A stretch of DNA of 64,000 nt from Flavobacterium johnsoniae (GCF_001879205.1 NZ_MLFK01000010.1:62001-126000), one strand, 5' to 3'. Numbered from the stretch's first letter, positions 25,561 through 33,574 are shown. Numbers and translations: made by a program. The notes: generated by a model from the sequence alone, not told the origin.

Positions 25561-25974
25561 CTATTTCTTCATAACCAAAACCGGTTTCCCTTTTTCGACT
25601 ATATAAGTTGCCAGTTCTGAAGCTTTTGTATTGGTATTGTTTTTAGCCGAGTGAACAACTCCGGCAGGAATAAAAAGTACTTCCCCAGCTTTTAAAGTAA
25701 CGGGGGCCTGACCTTCTACTTCATATTCAAGAGAACCCTCTAATACATAAATAATTTCTTCACCCGGATGCGAATGCTTACCGAAAGCAGTATGTCCGTC
25801 AAAATCAATTTTAGCCTGAACAGTTTCTCTTCCCGGAATACTTAAGTCATGTTTTTGTAAATCAGTACGTTTTATTCCGGTTTGAGCTGCGATTTGATTC
25901 GGAATCAAAAAGGCTAGTATTCCTAAAATTATAATCGCTATTATTACCCAAGTTTTTTGTTTTTTAGTTTCCAT
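25561..25974 (-). CDS. Membrane-anchored or exported cupin protein
   Basis: 137 aa. One N-terminal hydrophobic segment (WVIIAIIILGILAFLIPNQIAAQ, about 10-32) may be an uncleaved anchor or a signal peptide. The rest is a single cupin: FGKHSHPGEEIIYVLEGSLEYEVEG contains the metal-binding H-H-E set and LKAGEVLFIPAGVVHSAKN the second motif with its His. Homologues are annotated only as cupins. It lies between the duplicated repeat and a palindromic element, so any operon link is unclear. Confidence 0.85.
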   Translation of the reverse strand: METKKQKTWVIIAIIILGILAFLIPNQIAAQTGIKRTDLQKHDLSIPGRETVQAKIDFDGHTAFGKHSHPGEEIIYVLEGSLEYEVEGQAPVTLKAGEVLFIPAGVVHSAKNNTNTKASELATYIVEKGKPVLVMKK

Positions 25975-26002
25975 AACATTATTTTTTTAATGGTTAGTTT
26001 TT

Positions 26003-26208
26003 TAAACACATAGGGACATAGTTTTTCTTTGTCTATAAAGGCGTTTCACTTGTTTTAACAAACATAGATTGTTGTATTTTTCACGCAGATTTTAAAAAGA
26101 TTTAAGCAGATAAACACAGATTTTTTTATTTCATCTGCTCAAATCTGCCGAATCTGCGTGAAACTTTTTTCGCTGCATATATTGCTATGCCATATCTGTT
26201 TAAAAATT
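26003..26208. repeat. Dispersed palindromic element, copy 4 (near full length)
   Basis: It begins tttaaacacatagggacata and ends, inverted, tatgccatatctgtttaaaaa. It contains gtttttctttgtctataaag, gcgtttcacttgttttaac and the central ttcacgcagatttt / atctgcgtgaaac palindrome. It matches copy 2 (19272-19470) in order and length (about 200 bp). Confidence 0.72.
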
Positions 26209-26214
26209 ATTAGA

Positions 26215-27510
26215 TTATTTTCTTAATGATTTAAAAGCGGCACGAAGTTCAACTGAAAACAATTGTGGTTCTTCCCATGAAGCGAAGTGCCCGCCTTTAT
26301 TTACTTCTTTAAAATAAATCAGGTTTTTGTATGCTTTTTCAGCCCATGTTTTAGGTGCCTGATAAATTTCTCCCGGGAAGACGGTTATCGCAACCGGAAT
26401 CTTAATTTCGGCTGTTTTTTGTTCTGCAGCATTGAAGTTATTGTTGTTATTTTCCCAATATAAATTAGCAGAAGAATTCGCTGTATTGGTAAACCAGTAC
26501 AATGAAATATCATCCAGCATTTCGTCTTTGGTCAAAGATTTTTCGGCATTTCCTCCGCTGTATGTCCATTCATTGAATTTATCTAAAAAAAACGAAGCCA
26601 AGCCAACAGGAGAATCCGTAAGTCCGTAACCTAAAGTCTGCGGACGAGTCACCATCATTCCGGCGTAACCACCGCCTTTTGTGTATAATTTATTCAGAGA
26701 ATTAAAAGCTGCATTTTCTTTAACCGATAATCCTCCAGGTGCCGGATCTCCGTCTTTAAGCGCTTTGGCAACATCTGCCGGAACCGTTGCCGGCATGTTT
26801 ACATGAATTCCTAATAATCCGTCAGGAGCCTGACGCGCCATGGCATCGGCAATAACAGAACCCCAGTCACCGCCTTGCGAAACATACTGTTTGTACCCCA
26901 GGCGTTTCATTAAAACATCCCAGGCATTTCCAATTTTCTCTGGTCCCCATCCTGTTGTTTTTGGTTTTTCAGAAAAACCGTAACCCGGCATTGAAGGAAT
27001 AACCAAATCAAAAGCATCTTCGGCTTTTCCGCCATAAGCTGTTGGATCTGTCAATGGCCCGATAACTTTTAAAAGTTCAAAAAAGGATCCCGGCCATCCG
27101 TGAGTAATGATCAACGGAAGGGGCATTTTTATGTTTGATTTGATATGGATAAATTGAATGTCCAGTCCGTCGATGTTGGTTACGAACTGAGGCAGAGCAT
27201 TTAGTTTTGCTTCTGTTTTATACCAGTCATAATCGGTTCCCCAATATTTAACAAGATTCTGAATCTGCTCTAGTTTTACTCCCTGAGATTGATCTTTTAC
27301 CGTTTCCTTATCTGGCCATCTTGTAGCATTGACACGATTGCGAAGTTCTGTAATCGCTTCGTGAGAAACGCTGATGTGATACGGAAGAATTAAATCGGTT
27401 TGAGATTGTTTTGCTGTGTTCTGTGCAAAAGATAGTGTCGAAGCCAGAATAAAAGTCCCCGTAGCAATGGCTTGTAAAAAACTGTGTTTGCTTTTTTGAA
27501 GTGTTTTCAT
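26215..27510 (-). CDS. Exported epoxide hydrolase (EHN-domain family)
   Basis: 431 aa. A signal peptide (to about FAQN) is followed by the epoxide hydrolase N-terminal domain (HEAITELRNRVNATRWPD) and the alpha/beta hydrolase core: oxyanion ITHGWPGSFFELLKV, nucleophile Asp in SQGGDWGSVIADAMA, and the catalytic His in KGGHFASWEEP. This matches the microsomal-type EHN family, which opens epoxides to diols. Length is normal. The promoter has the direct-repeat operator shared with doxX and the hydrolase at 24 kb, so these proteins are probably induced together. Confidence 0.9.
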   Translation of the reverse strand: MKTLQKSKHSFLQAIATGTFILASTLSFAQNTAKQSQTDLILPYHISVSHEAITELRNRVNATRWPDKETVKDQSQGVKLEQIQNLVKYWGTDYDWYKTEAKLNALPQFVTNIDGLDIQFIHIKSNIKMPLPLIITHGWPGSFFELLKVIGPLTDPTAYGGKAEDAFDLVIPSMPGYGFSEKPKTTGWGPEKIGNAWDVLMKRLGYKQYVSQGGDWGSVIADAMARQAPDGLLGIHVNMPATVPADVAKALKDGDPAPGGLSVKENAAFNSLNKLYTKGGGYAGMMVTRPQTLGYGLTDSPVGLASFFLDKFNEWTYSGGNAEKSLTKDEMLDDISLYWFTNTANSSANLYWENNNNNFNAAEQKTAEIKIPVAITVFPGEIYQAPKTWAEKAYKNLIYFKEVNKGGHFASWEEPQLFSVELRAAFKSLRK

Positions 27511-27556
27511 TTTTTTTTGATTTTTAAATTATTTGAATATCAGTTAATTTCTTCGT

Positions 27557-27632
27557 CAAAAGTATTTCGATAACCCTTCTTACGAAATGAGAAAACAGTC
27601 CAAACGGACGAAGTTTGAGGTGAAACGGACAG
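27557..27632 (-). promoter_or_regulatory. Promoter with 21-bp direct-repeat operator (site C)
   Basis: Reverse strand: CTGTCCGTTTCA (27621-27632) and TCGTCCGTTTGG (27600-27611), 21 bp apart, then the consensus -7 box TACTTTTG (27557-27564). The proximal repeat ends 43 bp from the last -7 base, exactly as in sites A and B. Confidence 0.8.
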
Positions 27633-27647
27633 AGTGAAATGCGAATA

Positions 27648-27752
27648 ATGTAACCGCAAAGAGCGCAGGGATTTTTTGGCTTATTGGATTCTATAAAAAC
27701 GCAAAGACCGCAAAGCTATGTGGATAATAACTTTGCAGTCTTTGTTTGATAC
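27648..27752. repeat. Third copy of the accgcaaag palindromic unit
   Basis: gtaaccgcaaagagcgcagg...ggcttattggattctataaaaacgcaaagaccgcaaagct is the reverse-complement arrangement of the unit duplicated at 25.2-25.5 kb. It is non-coding. Confidence 0.65.
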
Positions 27753-27771
27753 TTTTTTGCTCGATTAACAA

Positions 27772-28515
27772 TTAAGCCAAAACCATTCCTCCATCCATAA
27801 TAAAATCTGCCCCGGTGATGAATACAGCTGCTTCACTGCTTAGATAAGAAACCATTTTAGCAACATCTTCAGATTTTCCCATTTGTTTTAACGGTACTTT
27901 TTCGACTACAACGTCCATAATACCTTTTACGGTTGATTCGTCTAAGCCCACTTTTTTCATCACTTCAGTTTCTGTCGGACCCGGACTAACCGAATTTACT
28001 CTGATTTTTCTAGGCGCTAATTCCAACGCCGCGGATTTCATAACCGAATTCAAAGCGGTTTTACTGGCAGAATAAACCGAAGATCCCGGTCCCGGCATAC
28101 TTGCTGTATTCGATGAAAGAAATACAACAGAAGCACCATCTTTCAAAATAGGAATAAAACGGCTTAAAGTAAAATAAGCTCCTTTTAGATTCACATTCAT
28201 AATGCTGTCAAATTGTTCTTCAGATGCCTGCTCGATATTTCCTAAACCCGCAATTCCGGCATTAATGAAAAGGATATCCACTTTTCCAAAATCTTGTTTA
28301 ACCCTTTGTGCCAGATTTTCGATATCGGAAACATTCGATTGATCGGCTGTTATGGCTGTAACACCCAACTCTACTGCCGCTTTTTCAATTGCTTCTTTTC
28401 TTCTTCCGGTGATAATAACTTCTGCTCCCTGTTCTTTTAGTTGTTTTGCTGCAGCATACCCTATACCGCTGTTGCCGCCTGTTATAACTGCAATTTTATT
28501 TTTTAAACTGTCCAT
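27772..28515 (-). CDS. Short-chain dehydrogenase/reductase
   Basis: 247 aa classical SDR with TGGNSGIGYAAAKQL (cofactor), NAGIAG, catalytic Ser in VVFLSSNTAS and catalytic YSASK, then VSPGPTETEVM and the closing FITGADFIMDGGMVLA. The glucose/ribitol-type layout does not reveal the substrate. A -7 box TAACTTTG at 28540-28547 (reverse strand) gives a short leader. It lacks the direct-repeat operator found upstream of the neighbouring epoxide hydrolase, and the two are transcribed separately. Confidence 0.9.
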   Translation of the reverse strand: MDSLKNKIAVITGGNSGIGYAAAKQLKEQGAEVIITGRRKEAIEKAAVELGVTAITADQSNVSDIENLAQRVKQDFGKVDILFINAGIAGLGNIEQASEEQFDSIMNVNLKGAYFTLSRFIPILKDGASVVFLSSNTASMPGPGSSVYSASKTALNSVMKSAALELAPRKIRVNSVSPGPTETEVMKKVGLDESTVKGIMDVVVEKVPLKQMGKSEDVAKMVSYLSSEAAVFITGADFIMDGGMVLA

Positions 28516-28787
28516 TTTCTTTGTTTTAAATTAATGGTACAAAGTTAAATTGCAAAACATATTGCTTTTTTAAAGGTATCATTGAGTATACCAGAATGCG
28601 TAAATTAACATTTTAAGATTCTGAAAATTCAAATTAAACCAAAACAGAAAAATTATTGTTAAATATCAACGTTACGATTTGCATTTTTTTGGTTAAAATT
28701 ATCCGATTTATTCATATTTAAAACCGTTTTTTCTTAATTTATTTCTAAAAACTCACTAAACAGCTGTTAAATCTTAATCAATTTTCA

Positions 28788-28817
28788 TTGTAAATACTGT
28801 AAGAAAATGTATATTTG
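28788..28817 (+). promoter_or_regulatory. Consensus promoter of the kai operon
   Basis: TTG (28788-28790), 19 bp, then TATATTTG (28810-28817): a complete match to the Bacteroidota -33/-7 pattern. The predicted start near 28822 gives an 18-nt leader before the GTG at 28840. Confidence 0.75.
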
Positions 28818-28839
28818 AGTAATACTGAATTTTATTATC

Positions 28840-30513
28840 GTGCAAGAAAAAACAAAATCACATAGTTTTATATTTCCAAAAACTCCTACGGGAGTAGACG
28901 GACTAGACGAGATTACTGATGGCGGTTTCCCAAAAGGGCGTCCAATCTTAATCTGCGGTGGTGCCGGCTGCGGAAAAACATTATTGTCCATGCAATTCCT
29001 TATTAAAGGAATTACAGAATATGGCGAACCAGGGGTTTTCATGTCTTTTGAAGAACCTTCGGATGATCTTACTTTAAACGTAAAATCGCTTGGTTTCGAC
29101 CTCGAACAACTTAAAAAAGATAAAAAACTCGTAGTAGACCATGTTCGTGTAGAGCGATCAGAAATTGAAGAAGCGGGTGAATATGATCTTGACGGATTAT
29201 TTATTCGTTTAGGCCATGCGATTGATTCTATAAAAGCAAAACGTGTGGTACTCGATACCATAGAGTCTCTATTTGCTGGTCTTGATAATCAGGCAATTTT
29301 AAGGGCCGAACTTCGAAGATTATTTCATTGGCTGAAAACAAAAGGCGTTACGGCTATTATTACCGGAGAACGAGGCGAAGCAACGCTAACCCGTCAGGGA
29401 TTAGAAGAATATGTATCTGACTGTGTTATTGTTCTGGACCATCGCGTAATCGAACAGGTTTCGACCAGAAGACTTCGTATTGTAAAATACAGAGGCTCAA
29501 CACACGGAACAAATGAATATCCTTTTTTAATTGATGAAGAAGGTATTTCGGTACTTCCTATTACATCTCTAAAACTGGACAATGAAGTTTCTTCGGATAT
29601 TATTTCTACTGGTGTTCCCGGATTAAATGATATGTTTCATGGCGGCGGTTTTTATCGCGGCAGCAACATATTGGTTTCAGGAACTGCAGGAACTGCCAAA
29701 ACTACCGTTGCCTGTTATTTTGCGCATGAACAATGCGAAAAAAATGAAAAAACCATTTATTTTGCCTTTGAAGAATCGCCGCAGCAATTGGTTCGCAATA
29801 TGAAATCAATTGGAATTGATCTGGAAAAACATATCAATAAAGGTATTTTGCAAATTCATTCTTCCCGTCCGTCATTAAACGGTTTAGAACTCCATTTGCT
29901 TACGCTTAGAAAATTGATCAAAGAATTTGAGCCCACCACTATTATTATCGACCCAATCAGTAACCTGATTACGGTAGGAAGCGAACAAGAAGTTCGTTCG
30001 ATGCTGGTAAGACTCATAGATATGCTGAAGGCTAATAATATAACGGCATTGTTTACTTCATTAAACAAACAAACCGACAATTTCAGACCTGATTTGGCTG
30101 AGGAATCTGTATCGTCTCTGGTCGATACCTGGATTACCGTTCGCGATATGGAAGGTGTTGGAGAAAGAAACCGGGGCATCTTTATTATCAAAGCCAGGGG
30201 AATGGGACATTCTAATCAGGTTAGGGAATTTGTCATTACCAGTAAAGGAATTGAATTACTCGACGTAGAATTAGGCCCTCAGGGAATCCTGACCGGAGCT
30301 GCGAGACAAACCCACCAGTTTAAGAAAACCATTTCTGATATTAAGCTTCAAAACGAAATCAGCAGAAAAGACAGGGAAATTGCCCGTAAACGCAAAGTTC
30401 TCGAAGCCAATATTGAAGCATTAAAAACCGAATTTGAATCGGCAGAAGAAGAATTGAGTATCCTGAAAGCAACAGAAGAATTACAGGCTAAATTATCTTC
30501 TAAGAAAAAATAA
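28840..30513 (+). CDS. kaiC: KaiC-like dual RecA-domain ATPase
   Basis: 557 aa, GTG start. Domain 1 has Walker A G40-GAGCGKT47 and the catalytic Glu pair at 71-72 (MSFEEPSDDL); domain 2 has Walker A GTAGTAKT at 281-288 and Glu pair 311-312. Where Synechococcus KaiC has T426, S431 and T432, this protein has A420, S425 and S426 (EESVSSLVDTW), so a Ser-Ser phosphorylation site could remain. The end (about 495-557) is a charged coiled coil instead of the KaiA-binding tail. It heads an operon with two kaiB genes, a histidine kinase and a receiver. KaiA is absent, so a full circadian oscillator cannot be assumed. Confidence 0.95.
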   Translation: MQEKTKSHSFIFPKTPTGVDGLDEITDGGFPKGRPILICGGAGCGKTLLSMQFLIKGITEYGEPGVFMSFEEPSDDLTLNVKSLGFDLEQLKKDKKLVVDHVRVERSEIEEAGEYDLDGLFIRLGHAIDSIKAKRVVLDTIESLFAGLDNQAILRAELRRLFHWLKTKGVTAIITGERGEATLTRQGLEEYVSDCVIVLDHRVIEQVSTRRLRIVKYRGSTHGTNEYPFLIDEEGISVLPITSLKLDNEVSSDIISTGVPGLNDMFHGGGFYRGSNILVSGTAGTAKTTVACYFAHEQCEKNEKTIYFAFEESPQQLVRNMKSIGIDLEKHINKGILQIHSSRPSLNGLELHLLTLRKLIKEFEPTTIIIDPISNLITVGSEQEVRSMLVRLIDMLKANNITALFTSLNKQTDNFRPDLAEESVSSLVDTWITVRDMEGVGERNRGIFIIKARGMGHSNQVREFVITSKGIELLDVELGPQGILTGAARQTHQFKKTISDIKLQNEISRKDREIARKRKVLEANIEALKTEFESAEEELSILKATEELQAKLSSKKK

Positions 30514-30520
30514 AACCGAA

Positions 30521-30814
30521 ATGAAAAAAGAAGTAGCCGAATGGCAATTACTGCTTTATATAGCAGGCCAAACGCCAAAATCGATCAAGGCGCTTGAGAA
30601 CATAAAAAAGTACGCCGAAGAGCATTTAAAAGGAAAATACAGCATCGAGATTATCGATTTGCTGAAGAATCCGCAATTGGCAGAAGGCGATCAAATTTTG
30701 GCTGTACCAACCCTGGTGAGAAAATTTCCTGAGCCTATCCGAAAAATTATAGGTGACCTTTCTAATGAAGAAAGAGTGCTTGTAGGACTTAATATTAAAC
30801 CTATAAACGCTTAG
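30521..30814 (+). CDS. kaiB: KaiB-like protein 1
   Basis: 97 aa with the canonical KaiB pattern: LLLYIAGQTPKSIKALENI, then YSIEIIDLLKNPQLAEGDQILAVPTLVRKFPEP (quoted in part) and RKIIGDLSNEERVLVGL. KaiB has a thioredoxin-like fold that can switch folds and bind the first KaiC ring. It starts 7 bp after kaiC. Between the two copies this is the one closer to cyanobacterial KaiB and the likelier KaiC partner. Confidence 0.95.
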   Translation: MKKEVAEWQLLLYIAGQTPKSIKALENIKKYAEEHLKGKYSIEIIDLLKNPQLAEGDQILAVPTLVRKFPEPIRKIIGDLSNEERVLVGLNIKPINA

Positions 30815-30816
30815 AC

Positions 30817-31113
30817 ATGGAAGATTCATCTGATGGCACAAGTACAACCAAACATAAGTTCATTCTTTTTGTTTCAGGTATGTCTGTTAAATCAGGACAT
30901 GCAATAGAAAACTTACGCAGAATATGCGACACTTATCTCAAAGAAAATTACGAGTTAGAAATCGTAGACATCAGCCGGGATAAAGAACAGGCTGTGATTC
31001 ATCAAATTGTAGCAATACCAACGCTGTTAAAGATTAATCCCGAGCCCAAAAGAATCATTTTAGGTGATTTATCAGATAAAGATAAAGTACTAAGAATATT
31101 AAATTTAAGTTAG
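30817..31113 (+). CDS. KaiB-like protein 2 (divergent)
   Basis: 98 aa. The fold pattern of KaiB remains (FILFVSGMSVKSGHAIENL, YELEIVDISRDKEQAVIHQ, VAIPTLLKINPEP, IILGDLSDKDKVLRIL), but the TP motif of the first strand-turn is replaced by SV and the KNPQLAE block is degenerate. This suggests a duplicated KaiB with a changed partner or fold-switch behaviour. Only two bases separate it from the first kaiB stop, and the kinase follows after three. Confidence 0.9.
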   Translation: MEDSSDGTSTTKHKFILFVSGMSVKSGHAIENLRRICDTYLKENYELEIVDISRDKEQAVIHQIVAIPTLLKINPEPKRIILGDLSDKDKVLRILNLS

Positions 31114-31116
31114 AAT

Positions 31117-32373
31117 TTGGAGGTTACCGATAAAAATATAGAATCATTACTGACCGAAATAGCGTCATTAAAAGAACAGCTTTTTGAAGCCAATAGTATA
31201 GTTGAAGCCATAAAAGAAGGAGATGTAGATGCACTAGTATTAAACAATAACGGAGTGCCGCAGCTTTATTCTCTGGAAACGGCCGATTACACCTATCGCC
31301 TTCTTATTGAAAAGTTCCGCCAGGGTGCGCTTAGTATTTCGCGTAAGGGGCTTATATTGTATTGCAATGATTATTTTTCCGAGCTTGTTGGTATTCCTAC
31401 CGAGCAGATTATCGGAACGTATTTAAATGAATATTTTGATAATCCCACCCAGTTTGTCCAGCTTATTCAGGCACTTCGATACGGAATCGCTACGCACGAA
31501 ATTCTTTTTAAATCTGATGATGACAAAAAAACTTTTCCGGCTTACATCGCTCTAACTGATCTAGAACCTGCCGTAGAAGCTATTGGAATTGTTGTTACCG
31601 ATTTAACCGAAAAGAAAAAACACGAAGAAGCCCTGATTCAGCATCAGCTGGAGTTAGAAGAAAAAATCAGGGAGCTAAACCGGATCAATACCAATCTCGA
31701 AGAATTTATTCACGTAATCTCGCACGATTTAAAAGAACCGCTTCGGAAAATTGTAATGCATAACGACCGCATCGACGGAAGTTACTTGTCTGAAGGTGAT
31801 GCCAAATCTATGAATGTTTTAAAATCCTCGGCATTGCGTTTGAATTCACTTGTTGATGATTTAGTACAATATTCGTCGCACACCGCACAGGAAGAACGAA
31901 CCGAAATTAACCTCGCCGCCATAATAGCCGAAGTCATCGAAGATCTCGAAATTATTATTACCGATAAAAAAGCCCAAATTCAAATTGGAAAACTTCCTTT
32001 AATAAAAGCTTCCAAAGTACAAATCCGCCAGCTTTTTGGCAACCTCATCACCAACGCCATCAAATACAGTAAAGAAGCCGCTGCACCGTTTATAGAAATT
32101 TATCAGGCCGAAAATTTAAATGCCGAAATGCCAAATCAAAACGCTAAATTTGTAAAGATTCAGATTAAAGACAACGGAATTGGAATGGAGTCGAGTCATC
32201 TTCTTAAAATCTTTACCATTTTTCAGCGCCTGCATGCCAGAAACGAATATTCAGGAAACGGTATCGGCCTTGCCATTTGTAAAAAGATTATGGAAAATCA
32301 CTCCGGAAACATAACCGTTGAAAGTACGCTGAACGAAGGCACAATATTTAATCTTTACTTCCCAATCTTATAA
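31117..32373 (+). CDS. PAS-domain histidine kinase of the kai operon
   Basis: 418 aa, TTG start (31117), with an N-terminal helix, a PAS-like domain (about 70-165: FRQGALSISRKGLILYCNDYF), a coiled coil, the HisKA motif FIHVISHDLKEPLRKI with its His, and HATPase blocks FGNLITNAIKYS, IKDNGIGMESS and GNGIGLAICKKIM. It has no membrane segment, so it is cytoplasmic, like SasA, but lacks SasA's KaiB-like sensor. The order kaiC-kaiB-kaiB-kinase suggests it reads the Kai proteins, and the receiver directly downstream is its likely partner. Confidence 0.93.
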   Translation: MEVTDKNIESLLTEIASLKEQLFEANSIVEAIKEGDVDALVLNNNGVPQLYSLETADYTYRLLIEKFRQGALSISRKGLILYCNDYFSELVGIPTEQIIGTYLNEYFDNPTQFVQLIQALRYGIATHEILFKSDDDKKTFPAYIALTDLEPAVEAIGIVVTDLTEKKKHEEALIQHQLELEEKIRELNRINTNLEEFIHVISHDLKEPLRKIVMHNDRIDGSYLSEGDAKSMNVLKSSALRLNSLVDDLVQYSSHTAQEERTEINLAAIIAEVIEDLEIIITDKKAQIQIGKLPLIKASKVQIRQLFGNLITNAIKYSKEAAAPFIEIYQAENLNAEMPNQNAKFVKIQIKDNGIGMESSHLLKIFTIFQRLHARNEYSGNGIGLAICKKIMENHSGNITVESTLNEGTIFNLYFPIL

Positions 32374-32374
32374 A

Positions 32375-32779
32375 ATGCCAGAAAAATATAACTTACATAT
32401 CATAATCGCTGAAGATGACAATGATGACGCTGACGTTATCTGCGAAACCTTCAATCAAAACCCAAATTTTGGAAAAGTAAGTCTTGTAGCCAATGGTGAA
32501 GAACTTCTCAATTACCTAAAAGACGCGTCAAACGAAAACCCTGACGTGATCCTGACAGATATTAACATGCCCATAGTTGACGGTATCGAGGCCTTACAGC
32601 AGATTCTAAACAATTCAGACTTAAAGGACATTCCGTGCTTTGTTTATTCTACCAGCATAAATCCATCTTACAAAGAAAAATGCGACATACTGGGCGTAAA
32701 AGCTTATCTTATTAAACCTTATTCTTTTGAGGCTTTCGCCGAAATCCCGAAGACAATTTTGAGTATTATCGAAGCGTAG
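32375..32779 (+). CDS. Single-domain response regulator of the kai operon
   Basis: 134 aa, receiver only: acidic pocket IIAEDDNDD, phosphoacceptor Asp in VILTDINMPIVDGI, Ser/Thr in CFVYSTS and Lys in AYLIKPYSFE. It belongs to the Rcp1/CheY-like group often paired with phytochrome or PAS kinases. With no output domain it must act by protein contact or in a phosphorelay. One base separates it from the kinase stop, and a terminator follows. Confidence 0.94.
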   Translation: MPEKYNLHIIIAEDDNDDADVICETFNQNPNFGKVSLVANGEELLNYLKDASNENPDVILTDINMPIVDGIEALQQILNNSDLKDIPCFVYSTSINPSYKEKCDILGVKAYLIKPYSFEAFAEIPKTILSIIEA

Positions 32780-32800
32780 ACTTTTCAATAATTACATATT

Positions 32801-32845
32801 AAAGGCAAGATTATTTCTATTTAGAATTTGATCTTGCTTTTTTTT
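32801..32845 (+). terminator. Terminator of the kai operon
   Basis: gcaagat (32805-32811) pairs with atcttgc (32831-32837); an inner stem ttcta/tagaa closes the loop; eight T follow. Confidence 0.8.
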
Positions 32846-32997
32846 GAGAGTGAGATTAGTTTCGCTTTTGAAATTAAAACTCATAATCATTTTTATGATT
32901 GAGGGTTTTGTTTTTTATTCTGTTTGGAAAATCCTTATAAATACTGGTTGTTAGGGATTGGATTATTTATATCTTGCTGGTATTTTTTTTTGTAAAT

Positions 32998-33011
32998 TAC
33001 GGTTTACCGTA
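32998..33011. promoter_or_regulatory. Palindrome TACGGT-TT-ACCGTA upstream of the GIY-YIG gene
   Basis: Perfect 6-bp half-sites with a 2-bp centre, 54 bp before the ATG. It could be an operator. I see nothing else in 32846-33064. Confidence 0.4.
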
Positions 33012-33064
33012 CTTGGAGTAATTCAATTCTGCTCATCATTACAATTAATTAAAAAAGATTAGAT

Positions 33065-33574
33065 ATGGAGTATATTTTTGAAAAATATGATTTAAGCCTT
33101 TTAGATAATGATAATAATAGTTGTAGAATTCAATTATCTCCCAAAAATGGAAATGCATTATTAAAAGAAAGAAGAAAGCTTTATATAATTCATTATCGAA
33201 ATGAAGTTCTTTATGTAGGCGAAGCAAATACTTCTATTAAAACTAGATTTCAAAGAGGGATCGCATCTTTCAATTATTTTACACAAAATGGTAAAGCAAG
33301 AGGAGGATATAAAGGCTATAAATGGCTTAATAAGCTAGATAATACTTATCGAAATTTATCAGTTTCTGTCGCGATATTTGATGATAAATATGATGATCAA
33401 AGAAGTTTTATTGAAGCAATAGAAGGTGAACTAGTTTATTTAGTTAGAAAAAAGTTTAATTACTGGCCAAAGTTTCAAAATGAAATTCATTTTAGTAATT
33501 GTGAAGGAGCTAAAGAAATTGCAACAAATATATTGACACTGCTACAAACGGAAACAAATAAAAATTTATCTTAA
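33065..33574 (+). CDS. Putative GIY-YIG nuclease-like protein
   Basis: 169 aa. The block KLYIIHYRNEVLYVGEAN resembles the two-strand core of GIY-YIG domains (Y-I-I...Y-V-G). It is followed by an Arg in a helix (IKTRFQRG) and a later Glu in IEAIEGELVYLVRKKFNYWP with N in KFQNEIHF, matching the catalytic Arg/Glu and terminal Asn of the fold. This is a weak motif match, since the classic GIY triplet is IIH. The coding DNA looks more AT-rich than its neighbours, and the gene stands alone between two terminators, so it may have arrived by transfer. A role in DNA cleavage is inference. Confidence 0.6.
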   Translation: MEYIFEKYDLSLLDNDNNSCRIQLSPKNGNALLKERRKLYIIHYRNEVLYVGEANTSIKTRFQRGIASFNYFTQNGKARGGYKGYKWLNKLDNTYRNLSVSVAIFDDKYDDQRSFIEAIEGELVYLVRKKFNYWPKFQNEIHFSNCEGAKEIATNILTLLQTETNKNLS

